Source: Candidatus Eisenbacteria bacterium
GTDB lineage: Bacteria; Eisenbacteria; RBG-16-71-46; JAFGJU01
Assembly: GCA_026388185.1 (NCBI GenBank)
Contig: JAPLKG010000020.1
Coordinates: 49,978-113,977 of the forward strand
DNA: 64,000 nt
Direction of reading: 5' to 3'
Numbering within the stretch: position 1 is the first letter of the stretch; each line of letters begins with the position of its first letter. The notes below the pieces were generated by a model. That model had not been told where the DNA came from. It saw only the letters and a program-made list of their open reading frames with translations, and did not search any database. Of the stretch, positions 43,613 to 51,232 are shown piece after piece. A program made the position numbers and the translations under genes.

Positions 43613-44227
43613 CTACAGCAACGAACGAATCTTGGTCTTCAGAAGATCGATGGCGACGATGTTGTGACCTCCTTCGGTGATTATGATGTCCGCGTACCTC
43701 TTGGAAGGTTCCACAAACTGGAGATGCATCGGCCGCACACTCTTCTCATACTGGTCGATTATGGACTCGATCTTCCTGCCTCTTTCGTTCAGGTCGCGTC
43801 TCAGTCGCCTGATCAACCTCACGTCGGGGTCGGTGTCTATGAAAACTTTTATGTCCATCATCCGTCTGAGCTCGGAGTCGTCCAAGATAAGAATCCCCTC
43901 GAGCACGATCACCAGGTGCGGCCCCATCTTCTCCTTTTGTAGGCTGCGACGATGCTGAGTGAAATCATATATGGGACGCTCTATCTCGTCGCCGCGAAGT
44001 AGCCTTTCGAGGTGATCCCGTAGAAGGAGCATGTCGAAAGCGTCAGGATGGTCGAAGTTCTGCTTCGAGCGCTCTTCGTAAGGCAGATGGCTCAAATCTT
44101 TGTAGTAGGAATCCTGCTTTATGATGGTGACCTTGTCGGAGCCGAGTTCCTTGTCTATAGTGTCGGCGACGAGCGTCTTGCCTGAGCCCGATCCGCCTGC
44201 TATCCCAATCAATATGCCACGACTCAT
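43613..44227 (-). CDS. udk: Uridine kinase
   Basis: Phosphorylates uridine and cytidine. The 204-aa protein has P-loop GGSGSGKT near the N-terminus, [28 protein letters not shown] and the [10 protein letters not shown] motif that contacts the base, all typical of Udk. The C-terminus has the ATP-lid-type R-rich segment [17 protein letters not shown]. It lies between the EutN-type gene and tdk; with tdk and the deoxynucleoside kinase, the operon covers all main nucleosides. Confidence 0.96.
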   Translation of the reverse strand: MSRGILIGIAGGSGSGKTLVADTIDKELGSDKVTIIKQDSYYKDLSHLPYEERSKQNFDHPDAFDMLLLRDHLERLLRGDEIERPIYDFTQHRRSLQKEKMGPHLVIVLEGILILDDSELRRMMDIKVFIDTDPDVRLIRRLRRDLNERGRKIESIIDQYEKSVRPMHLQFVEPSKRYADIIITEGGHNIVAIDLLKTKIRSLL

Positions 44228-44243
44228 AAGACTCCTGTCTGCG

Positions 44244-44528
44244 TCACGAGCTGGAATCGCTCACAATGTCCACGTTGTCAACGACGCCCACGATCACCGT
44301 TCTCACGGGTCCCCTCTCCATTCCCAGTACTTGCGATGCGGCGTTGCCCTCATCGGCCACCAGCACTACGTCTCCGCTACCTGCGTCCACGCTGTCCACG
44401 GCGAGCACGGTCTTCCCCGTGGGAGCCAGGGAAGAGTCCAGGGGTCGAACAAGGAGAATCTTTCTACCGTGGAGGTCGTTATGCTTTATTGTTGCAACTA
44501 TCTTGCCTACGACCTGCGCAAGGAACAT
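44244..44528 (-). CDS. EutN/CcmL family microcompartment vertex protein
   Basis: Predicted pentameric shell vertex (BMC-P) of 94 aa. The sequence MFLAQVVGKIVATIKHNDL, followed by GRKILLVRPLD, a Gly-rich turn (DAGSGDVVLVADEGNAA) and RTVIVGVVDNVDI, is a full match to the EutN/CcmL family. Such pentamers cap icosahedral shells made of BMC-H/T hexamers; no BMC-H or BMC-T gene is in this window. The start lies 50 bp inside the deoxynucleoside kinase gene, showing tight coupling. It is placed in a nucleoside salvage operon, and the RpiB-like protein nearby carries a possible encapsulation peptide. Confidence 0.9.
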   Translation of the reverse strand: MFLAQVVGKIVATIKHNDLHGRKILLVRPLDSSLAPTGKTVLAVDSVDAGSGDVVLVADEGNAASQVLGMERGPVRTVIVGVVDNVDIVSDSSS

Positions 44529-45195
44529 CTTTGCATCCCGCTAACGTCTCTACGGAGACGGAATTGTGTGCCTGAACCAATTCGGCGATCTCGTCGACCT
44601 TGTGCTTTTTCTCCAGCAGGTTTACCACGTCCGTGTCGAGAATGTGAATGGAGGTCATCTTCCGCACTCTGTCAAACCACTCTTCGTAAGCTTCGTCCAG
44701 AATCCTCAAATAATCGAGCGTAATGGATTTCTCGCTTTCCCTCCCTCTGTTCTTGATTCTCTCGAGAAGGCTTTCGGGCTTCGCCTTCAGAAATATTATC
44801 AAATCGGGAGGTCTGATGAAATCGAGCATCGCGTCAAAGAGAGCCGTGTAGTTGGCGTAATCCCTGTCGCAAAGGTGGCCGAGACGGTTGAGCGTTCTGG
44901 CAAACACCTCCGCGTCTTCGTATATCGTCCTGTCCTGGATGAAAGAGATGCCGGCCTCCAACATTCGCTTCTGGGCTTGAAATCTCTTCGAGAGGAAAAA
45001 AATCTGGAGGTGAAAACTCCAGCGATCCATGTCGGCGTAAAAGTCGTCAAGATAAGGATTGTCAATCACAGGTTCGTAGTATGCGTGCCAGTTGGTGCGC
45101 ATGCTGAGCTCTCTCGTGAGGAGCGTCTTGCCAGCGCCTATGTTGCCTGCAATCCCGAGGAAGAAGCTCTTGTTTTTCACTGTAGGTATCCTCAC
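44479..45195 (-). CDS. Deoxynucleoside kinase (deoxyadenosine/deoxyguanosine kinase type)
   Basis: Salvages deoxynucleosides by 5'-phosphorylation. The 238-aa protein has P-loop GNIGAGKT (17-24), YEPVIDNPYLDDFYAD, the family ERS/DRT motif (QDRTIYEDAEVF) and a lid RIKNRGRESE. This matches bacterial dAK/dGK rather than TK. The last ~20 residues (GCKDVPCAGRRQDS) come from sequence shared with the EutN start in another frame, and may be a non-conserved tail. The start overlaps the hpt stop (ATGA). Confidence 0.94.
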   Translation of the reverse strand: MRIPTVKNKSFFLGIAGNIGAGKTLLTRELSMRTNWHAYYEPVIDNPYLDDFYADMDRWSFHLQIFFLSKRFQAQKRMLEAGISFIQDRTIYEDAEVFARTLNRLGHLCDRDYANYTALFDAMLDFIRPPDLIIFLKAKPESLLERIKNRGRESEKSITLDYLRILDEAYEEWFDRVRKMTSIHILDTDVVNLLEKKHKVDEIAELVQAHNSVSVETLAGCKDVPCAGRRQDSCNNKA

Positions 45196-45719
45196 GTTTC
45201 TTGTATTTCAGATTCGTCAAGGACAGCCACGTACGGGAGGTTTCTGTATTTCTGGGCCAGATCAAGACCGTAGCCCACCACGAACTCGTTGGGAATTACA
45301 AATCCGACGTAATCGATCTTGATGTCTACCTCTCTCCTTTCTCGCTTGTCAAGAAGCGCACATATCTTGAGCGACTTGGGAAGCCTGGCCTGCAGCACCC
45401 TGCATATGTAAGCCAACGTGAGCCCGCTGTCGACGATGTCCTCAATGATCACCACGTTTTCGTCGCTAATGTCTCTTTCCAGATCCTTGAGGATCCTCAC
45501 AACGCCCGAGCTCTTCGTGAGGTTGTTGTAGCTCGAGACGGACATGAAGTCGATTTCCGGAGAAATGGAGACTTGCCTGACGAGGTCCGAAAGAAAAATG
45601 AAGCTGCCGCGCAGAATGCCGATGAGTACGGGAGATTTTCCTTTGTAGTCACGAGATATTTCGGCGGCCAACTCCTTGACGCGCTTCTGTATCTGTTCCT
45701 CCGTGAGTAGAACCTGCAT
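45192..45719 (-). CDS. hpt: Hypoxanthine phosphoribosyltransferase
   Basis: Converts hypoxanthine and guanine with PRPP into IMP and GMP. The 175-aa protein has the PRPP motif VVIIEDIVDSGLTL, the DFMSVSSYNN segment for flexible loop, and VGYGLDLAQKYRNLPYV, which are standard for Hpt. ATG at 45719 follows AGGAAGG; a longer open frame to 45938 contains no family sequence. It opens the salvage operon, recycling bases that PNP releases. Confidence 0.96.
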   Translation of the reverse strand: MQVLLTEEQIQKRVKELAAEISRDYKGKSPVLIGILRGSFIFLSDLVRQVSISPEIDFMSVSSYNNLTKSSGVVRILKDLERDISDENVVIIEDIVDSGLTLAYICRVLQARLPKSLKICALLDKRERREVDIKIDYVGFVIPNEFVVGYGLDLAQKYRNLPYVAVLDESEIQET

Positions 45720-45919
45720 TGCCTTCCTCACAACGCGTGGCTGTGTCCTGAGTGGTTGTGGCTTGAGAAAAACATGCGTCGGAAACTGAAGCTCGCAAGG
45801 TGCCTCGAACTGAGAGCCCGCTTGACGGCTCCTGATGGCGCGTGTATAGTTCAGATTCGCGCCACGGGAGAATCTTCCGCGTCGAAGGGTTCTCTTGACC
45901 GCTCGTAAGCTCTGCGGGC

Positions 45920-45949
45920 AGTCTACAACGGGCACCAACTGGGTGTCAA
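45920..45949 (-). promoter_or_regulatory. Probable promoter of the nucleoside salvage operon
   Basis: On the minus strand, TTGACA (45944-45949) and TAGACT (45920-45925) are separated by 18 bp, 6/6 and 4/6 matches. The predicted leader to hpt is about 190 nt; I searched it for a purine riboswitch core and found none. Confidence 0.5.
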
Positions 45950-45962
45950 CTGCTAACTCGAC

Positions 45963-47381
45963 GTGTCTTGGACGTGTGCATCCGCGGGCACTATCGAGCG
46001 GTCAGGTGCGTCCGAATCCGTCGGTGAATCCCTCAAGGAGGACATTCTGAGTAGCTCTCTTCTGCTCAAGGGCGGCACAATCGTGACCATGAACGCAAAG
46101 CGCGACGTGTTCGCGGGTGACGTCCTCATAAAAGACGGGATCATCGCCGCCGTCGGTGGGGCGTTGCAGGAAACCTTCGGCAGTGCGGGGAGGGTGATAG
46201 ACGTCGGTGGGTGCTACGTGCTTCCGGGATTCGTACAAACCCACGTTCATCTTTGCCAGACGCTTTTCAGGGGGTTGGTCGAGTACGCAGGCCTCGGAAA
46301 ATGGCTCGAGCGGGTCTGGAATCTCGAGGCCGCTCACGACCCACGTTCCATGTACTATTCCACGTTGCTCGGTTGCTGTGAGTTGCTCAAGAGTGGGACC
46401 ACGTGCATTCTGGACATGGGGAGCGTCCACCACCAGGAACACGTCTTTCGTGCTTTGAGCGAATCGGGCATGAGGGCGTTCGCCGGGAAGGCGATGATGG
46501 ACTGCGGTGACAGCGTTCCGGCGGGATTGAGAGAGTCGACGCGGCAGTCCCTCGAAGAAACCCTTGGCCTCATCTCGCACTGGCATGGGGCGAACGACGG
46601 GAGAATTCGCTACGCCCCAGCCCCGAGATTCATGGAGAGCTGCAGCGACGAGCTTCTGAGAACCGTCTCGGAAAAGGCGCGCGAACTCGGCCTCTTGATT
46701 CACTCACACGCCGCTGAAACCGAAGAAGAGTTGAACAACTGTAGGATCAAGCACGGAGTGAGTCCGGTAGCTTTCTTACATTCAATCGGCCTCACCGGAA
46801 GACACGTCGTGCTCGCTCACTGCGTGCACCTCGAGACCCAGGATTTCGGAATCCTGAGCGACACCGGGACCAAAGTTGCTCACTGTCCGTCCAGCAACCT
46901 CAAACTATCCTCCGGAATAGCCGACGTCGGTCGCATGCTGCGTTCCGGCGTGAAGGTGTCGCTCGGATGCGACGGCGCGCCCTGTAACAACAATCTGGAC
47001 ATGATCACCGAGATGCGCCTGGCGGCACTCTTGCAGCGATACCTGAACGGGGACGAATTCCAGTGGGCTCAGGCAGTCCTGGAGGCTGCCACTCTTGGTG
47101 GAGCGGGGGCGCTGGGTTTGAGCGACACGATCGGCAGCGTCGAGCCCGACAAGAAGGCCGACATTACCGTCATAGACGTCACTCGCGCTCACGCGTTCTG
47201 CGGCGCCGACTGTGATCCTAGTGCGAGAGTAGTCTTTTCTGCAAGAGGCTCGGACGTGAAATTTGTGATAGTCGAAGGTCAGGTGCTGGTCGAGAACGGC
47301 TCTCTGACGAAACTTGACGAGCAAAAGATCGTGGCGCAGAGCGCAGAGGAGTTGAAGAAGCTCGTTGTTCGCTGCAATTGA
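45963..47381 (+). CDS. Amidohydrolase, nucleobase/nucleoside deaminase-like (SsnA/TrzN/MtaD group)
   Basis: Metal-dependent hydrolase of the cytosine-deaminase-like clan, up to 472 aa. The metal ligands are visible in TQHVHL-type QTHVHLC, HSHAAET, LAHCVHLE and CDGAPCNNN. Members deaminate 5-methylthioadenosine, S-adenosylhomocysteine, adenosine or guanine; the sequence does not separate these. Homologues begin close to LLLKGGTIVTMN, and a strong AAGGAGG at 46035-46041 precedes ATT/CTG codons at 46044/46047, so a non-AUG start may apply; the GTG at 45963 lacks such a site. It is coupled to the rpiB-like gene and divergent from hpt. Confidence 0.9.
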   Translation: MSWTCASAGTIERSGASESVGESLKEDILSSSLLLKGGTIVTMNAKRDVFAGDVLIKDGIIAAVGGALQETFGSAGRVIDVGGCYVLPGFVQTHVHLCQTLFRGLVEYAGLGKWLERVWNLEAAHDPRSMYYSTLLGCCELLKSGTTCILDMGSVHHQEHVFRALSESGMRAFAGKAMMDCGDSVPAGLRESTRQSLEETLGLISHWHGANDGRIRYAPAPRFMESCSDELLRTVSEKARELGLLIHSHAAETEEELNNCRIKHGVSPVAFLHSIGLTGRHVVLAHCVHLETQDFGILSDTGTKVAHCPSSNLKLSSGIADVGRMLRSGVKVSLGCDGAPCNNNLDMITEMRLAALLQRYLNGDEFQWAQAVLEAATLGGAGALGLSDTIGSVEPDKKADITVIDVTRAHAFCGADCDPSARVVFSARGSDVKFVIVEGQVLVENGSLTKLDEQKIVAQSAEELKKLVVRCN

Positions 47382-47431
47382 TTAGGGACTCAATCAGAAT
47401 CCGACGGAATCCGAATGGGCTGGAGGACCGC

Positions 47432-48049
47432 GTGGAAAAAGAGAAGATCACCCCGGGAAGGATAAGGGAAGTCATAAGGGAAGTCATGAGTGAGATCGCA
47501 TCCGACCGAAAGCCCTCGGTGCCGAGCGGCTCCGAACGCGCGGGCTCGGGACGAAAGGACAAGGTCTCGGCGCCCGGAAGTGCGCAAGCCTCTCCCAAGA
47601 CTCATTGCCGCGTTGCCATCGGCGCCGATCATGGGGGTTTCAAGCTGAAGGAGACGCTGAAGAAGTATCTAGAGGAAGAACTCGGCGTCATCGTAAAGGA
47701 TCTGGGAACCATGAGCGAAGGGTCCGTGGATTACCCCGACCTTGCCGTGGCCGTCGCACGAGCCGTTGCCGCGGGAGAATGCGAGAGAGGAATCGTCATA
47801 GATACGATGGGGATAGGTTCTTCCATCGCCGCCAACAAGGTCAAGGGAATCCGAGCAGCCCTCTGCCATGATGTATCAACTGCCAGAAGCAGCCGTGGTC
47901 ACAATGACGCCAACGTCCTCGCTCTCGGCTCCAAGGTGGTCAATCCGGGCCTTGCCCGCACGATGGTGAGAGCATGGCTCTCGACTTCCTTCGAAGGAGG
48001 AAGGCATGGCCTGAGAGTCCAGAAGATAATGGCCGCAGAAAAGGGATGA
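47432..48049 (+). CDS. rpiB: RpiB-family sugar-phosphate isomerase-like protein with N-terminal encapsulation-peptide-like helix
   Basis: The 205-aa product from GTG 47432 (GGAGG 5 bp before it) has three parts: an amphipathic helix at about 9-25 (GRIREVIREVMSEIAS, with Ile11/Val14/Ile15/Val18/Ile22 on one face), a low-complexity linker (26-57) and an RpiB domain (58-205). GADHGG (64-69), SIAANK (131-136) and RGHNDAN (155-161) are conserved. The usual catalytic Cys region ICGTGIG reads IDTMGIG (123-129), so Asp124 replaces the Cys, and the Glu of the mycobacterial type is Ser130. The helix-linker pattern is that of microcompartment cargo. It may be an RpiB with altered chemistry or substrate. 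Confidence 0.85.
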   Translation: MEKEKITPGRIREVIREVMSEIASDRKPSVPSGSERAGSGRKDKVSAPGSAQASPKTHCRVAIGADHGGFKLKETLKKYLEEELGVIVKDLGTMSEGSVDYPDLAVAVARAVAAGECERGIVIDTMGIGSSIAANKVKGIRAALCHDVSTARSSRGHNDANVLALGSKVVNPGLARTMVRAWLSTSFEGGRHGLRVQKIMAAEKG

Positions 48050-48115
48050 GTCGGCCTATTTCGGGCCGCGCCAAGAGAAAGCAGAGATTTTTTGCCGGGA
48101 AGTCTCCAAATTTTG

Positions 48116-48145
48116 TTGACGAAGATTGCGATACTCTGCTAGTGT
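48116..48145 (+). promoter_or_regulatory. Possible promoter before the TonB-receptor operon
   Basis: TTGACG (48116-48121) and TAGTGT (48140-48145) are separated by 18 bp, 5/6 and 3/6 matches, about 145 bp before the GTG start. A run of nine G residues lies between this and the start. Confidence 0.35.
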
Positions 48146-48168
48146 CTCTGTCGTCAGTAATAGTAGAC

Positions 48169-48177
48169 GGGGGGGGG
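48169..48177 (+). repeat. Run of nine G residues in a 5' leader
   Basis: The G9 homopolymer lies about 110 bp upstream of the TonB-receptor start and downstream of the putative promoter. Such tracts can change length by slippage and alter expression, but no evidence of variation is available from a single sequence. Confidence 0.6.
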
Positions 48178-48289
48178 TGGAAAGGGTTCCTCGCTCGAGA
48201 GGGTGCCTCATTGTGGCTCAGGCCATGGTTTCTCCCCACCATGTTTAGCCGTATCAAACCAGTCTTCCAGAAGAGAGGAGCTGTCTAAC

Positions 48290-51172
48290 GTGGCCGCTTC
48301 CTTCAGGTCATCCTGTACCGCAAAATCCTCAATCGCAGTTTTTCTCGTGTTGGCAGTGCTTTTCTGGACCTCTGCTGCACTTTCTGCAGACGTGGGTCGT
48401 ATCCTCGGCAAGGTAACCATAGGAGGCACAGGCAAACCACTCGCTTTCGCCAACATCGTTGTCCTAGGCACACAATATGGCGCCACGTCTAGCGGCGACG
48501 GTGAATACATAATCATCGGCATACCGCCGGGGGTGTATTCAGTTCGCGCCACATACGTGGGCTACACAACGGTCACGAGAAAAGACGTGGAGGTACGTCC
48601 GAATCAGGCCTCGAGAGTGGTTTTTGAGTTGCACGAGGGTGCGGTCGGTTCCGGCGAGGAGATCATCGTCCGTTCTGTCCGGCCCATGGTTGAGGTCGAT
48701 GTGACTTCAACGTCCAGAACAATGAGCAGCGAGGAGCTCAACAATCTACCTGTTGGAGAGACGCTGAGCGACGCGCTTGCCACCCAGGCGGGCATCGTCA
48801 GCTCCAAGGACGAGTTCCACGTTCGGGGCGGCAGAACCGACGAGGTCGCCTACATAATTGACGGAGTCAACATGAAGGACGCCCTTTCCGGGAGCTCCAC
48901 GGGCGAACAGTTGAACGCCCGCTCCGTGGCTGAGATGAATGTGATAACGGGAGGATTCAGCGCGAAGTACGGGCAAGCCCTTTCGGGCGTGGTCGACGTG
49001 AAAGTGAAAGAGGGGAGTTCCGCTTACCATGGCTACGCTGCTTACTCCACTGACAAGACGCCCTTTTTCAACTACTATAACTACGACTACCTGAATTTGC
49101 AGGTTGGCGGCCCCGAGCCCCTGACCTCATATTTGCTGCCCAAACTTCACGTGCGTCTGCCCGGGCAGATCACGCTTTTTCTTGATGCTTCCGGCGAAGT
49201 CTCCGACACGTATCTTCCCGACATAGGTGACCTTCGGAAGCAGACCAAGCTCACCGGATTCTCTGGATTGAGTCGGGTGTTGTTGCCCTGGTACAGGGCG
49301 TACGCGGGAGACGCCAGGCTTATTTCCAGCTACAAGGACAGTTTCTTTGGTAAGGAATATGGCTACGGTTCCTTCTTCTCGCCCAGAAGCGACAACAACT
49401 GGAGAGCGCTGGGGAAACTCGTGTGGAAGCTGAATTCCAACAACAAAATCGGGATGTCGGCCACCAAGTGGCTCAGCATAGGTGAAGGTTTCACGGAGCA
49501 CGACATCGGAGAAGTGTCGCAGAACGTCAGCAGCTACCCGTGGTATTGGAGCAAGCGGCTCGATCACTACTACACGCTGACCAACGATCAAAACAGCTTT
49601 TCTGCGTTTTGGAGACAGACTCTGAGCAAATCCAGCTATCACAATCTGCAGATTTCCAGGTACTTCAGCGCCAGCCATAGGGACGTGGCCGGAAAACGCT
49701 GGAGCGAGTACGAGCAGCCCGACGACGCGGCTCTCCCGGACAGCCTCAACTCAATCTATTTCACCGACAGCGGGGACGCGTCTGATTGGAGAGACAGATA
49801 CATTGAAACCTGGTCTCTCGATTGGGACGTGGTGAAGCGTTTTGAACCACATCATGAGGCGAGCGTCGGACTTGAAAGCAAGTACGAAGATGCGCAGTAC
49901 ATCAGCATCTCGAACCCGTGGGAGTACGACCCCGATGGATTGGGCGGGCAGCACGACATCTTTCACGTGTATCCCAACAAGGGCTCCCTGTACGCCGAAG
50001 ACAAACTTGAATACGAGGGGTTCATTACGAGCCTCGGTATGAGATACGACTACTGGTTCCCGGGGGAGGCGGTCGAGAGGGCGGTGGCCGACACAACGAA
50101 CAAGAACATCACGTCTTACACCAGAGCGAACTTCTATCACGATACCCAGGAGCTTTTCGGCCACCGATTCAAGGCCCACCTGAGCCCCCGTCTTGCGGTG
50201 TCGCACCCGATTACAGAGAGAGACAATCTCTTCTTCAACTACGGCCATTTCACGCAGTGGCCCACTTACTTCTACGTCTATTCCAAGATCGCTTCGGTTT
50301 CCAGTGAGACTTATCCGAGAATAGGTAATCCGAACCTCAACCCTGAGATTTCCGTTCAGTATGAACTGGGCGCCAGGCATCAATTCAGCGACGACAAGGC
50401 CGGCGACATTACGATCTTCTACAAAGACATCTACGACTATCCGACGGCCACTGCGTTCACGCTGAAGGCTGGGATAGACCCTTCGACGGGTCAGCCCCTC
50501 CTCACGACGTTTTTCATCTACAGAAACGTGGACTACGCGCGTTCCAGGGGCGTGGAGCTCACGTTCAAGAAGAGAAGGGTGCAGAATCTTTCGTACGCTC
50601 TTACGTACACGTATTCGCTCGCGACCGGTAAGAGCTCGGATCCGAACGCTGCAAAGTTGGTGCAGGAAGCCGGAGGCGACTTCAGCGAGGCCAATTTGGG
50701 CGAGGTTTACATGTGGTGGAACAGACCTCACAAGCTTACCGCCTACATGGACTACCGAGTGCCGCTCGACGGTCCCTCGGCTTCGATCCTTGGACTCAAG
50801 ATACCGCCGGGTTGGGGACTATATCTATATTGGTACATCATGTCCGGTGAGGCTTACACTCCGCAGGATTCGGGAGGCCGGAATAGCGCCGAAGAGTACT
50901 CCCGCAACGGTCCTTACGAGAGCCTACTGAACATGAAGCTGACAAAGGCGTTCAAGCTGGGAAGTAGTACGTTCGAGGCAGTGCTCCAGGGATGGAACAT
51001 TCTCGATAGAAAGAACACCACCCAAGTCGATCCTCAGACCGGCGAGCCATACACGGTTGGTAAGGGGTCCATGCTCACCGACAACTCGGAGTACTACAGA
51101 ATTCAGTATGCCAATCCCGGTTACTGGGGAATACCCAGAAACTTTAGGATGGCGATTTCTTATGAATGGTAA
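48290..51172 (+). CDS. TonB-dependent receptor with carboxypeptidase-regulatory-like domain
   Basis: Outer-membrane receptor of 960 aa from GTG 48290, which follows AGAGGAG; the open frame extends 29 codons further up without a signal. A signal peptide (IAVFLVLAVLFWTSAALSA) precedes a CarboxypepD_reg-like domain (about 40-120: GRILGKVTIGGTGKPL, GVYSVRATYVGYTTV), a plug (DEFHVRGGRTDEVAYIIDGV) and a beta-barrel that ends in FRMAISYEW, with a terminal aromatic. The design is the SusC/TonB type common in FCB bacteria. Ligand unknown; it leads an operon of surface proteins. Confidence 0.93.
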   Translation: MAASFRSSCTAKSSIAVFLVLAVLFWTSAALSADVGRILGKVTIGGTGKPLAFANIVVLGTQYGATSSGDGEYIIIGIPPGVYSVRATYVGYTTVTRKDVEVRPNQASRVVFELHEGAVGSGEEIIVRSVRPMVEVDVTSTSRTMSSEELNNLPVGETLSDALATQAGIVSSKDEFHVRGGRTDEVAYIIDGVNMKDALSGSSTGEQLNARSVAEMNVITGGFSAKYGQALSGVVDVKVKEGSSAYHGYAAYSTDKTPFFNYYNYDYLNLQVGGPEPLTSYLLPKLHVRLPGQITLFLDASGEVSDTYLPDIGDLRKQTKLTGFSGLSRVLLPWYRAYAGDARLISSYKDSFFGKEYGYGSFFSPRSDNNWRALGKLVWKLNSNNKIGMSATKWLSIGEGFTEHDIGEVSQNVSSYPWYWSKRLDHYYTLTNDQNSFSAFWRQTLSKSSYHNLQISRYFSASHRDVAGKRWSEYEQPDDAALPDSLNSIYFTDSGDASDWRDRYIETWSLDWDVVKRFEPHHEASVGLESKYEDAQYISISNPWEYDPDGLGGQHDIFHVYPNKGSLYAEDKLEYEGFITSLGMRYDYWFPGEAVERAVADTTNKNITSYTRANFYHDTQELFGHRFKAHLSPRLAVSHPITERDNLFFNYGHFTQWPTYFYVYSKIASVSSETYPRIGNPNLNPEISVQYELGARHQFSDDKAGDITIFYKDIYDYPTATAFTLKAGIDPSTGQPLLTTFFIYRNVDYARSRGVELTFKKRRVQNLSYALTYTYSLATGKSSDPNAAKLVQEAGGDFSEANLGEVYMWWNRPHKLTAYMDYRVPLDGPSASILGLKIPPGWGLYLYWYIMSGEAYTPQDSGGRNSAEEYSRNGPYESLLNMKLTKAFKLGSSTFEAVLQGWNILDRKNTTQVDPQTGEPYTVGKGSMLTDNSEYYRIQYANPGYWGIPRNFRMAISYEW

Positions 51173-51232
51173 CGGCGTGCAGGGCGCTCGGGTGTGGGAG
51201 TCAACGCGCTTTGTAGGTGACACGGAGAGGTA

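Noticed and set aside
45720-45913. Purine riboswitch in the hpt leader
   Set aside because: No conserved purine-riboswitch core or matching pair of loops could be found on the minus strand.
45720-45938. N-terminal extension of hpt
   Set aside because: The extra 73 residues resemble no Hpt; the ATG at 45719 has AGGAAGG and a normal family start.
49751-50731. Open frame of 326 codons opposite the TonB receptor
   Set aside because: Antisense to an intact receptor; Arg/Val-rich without motifs.
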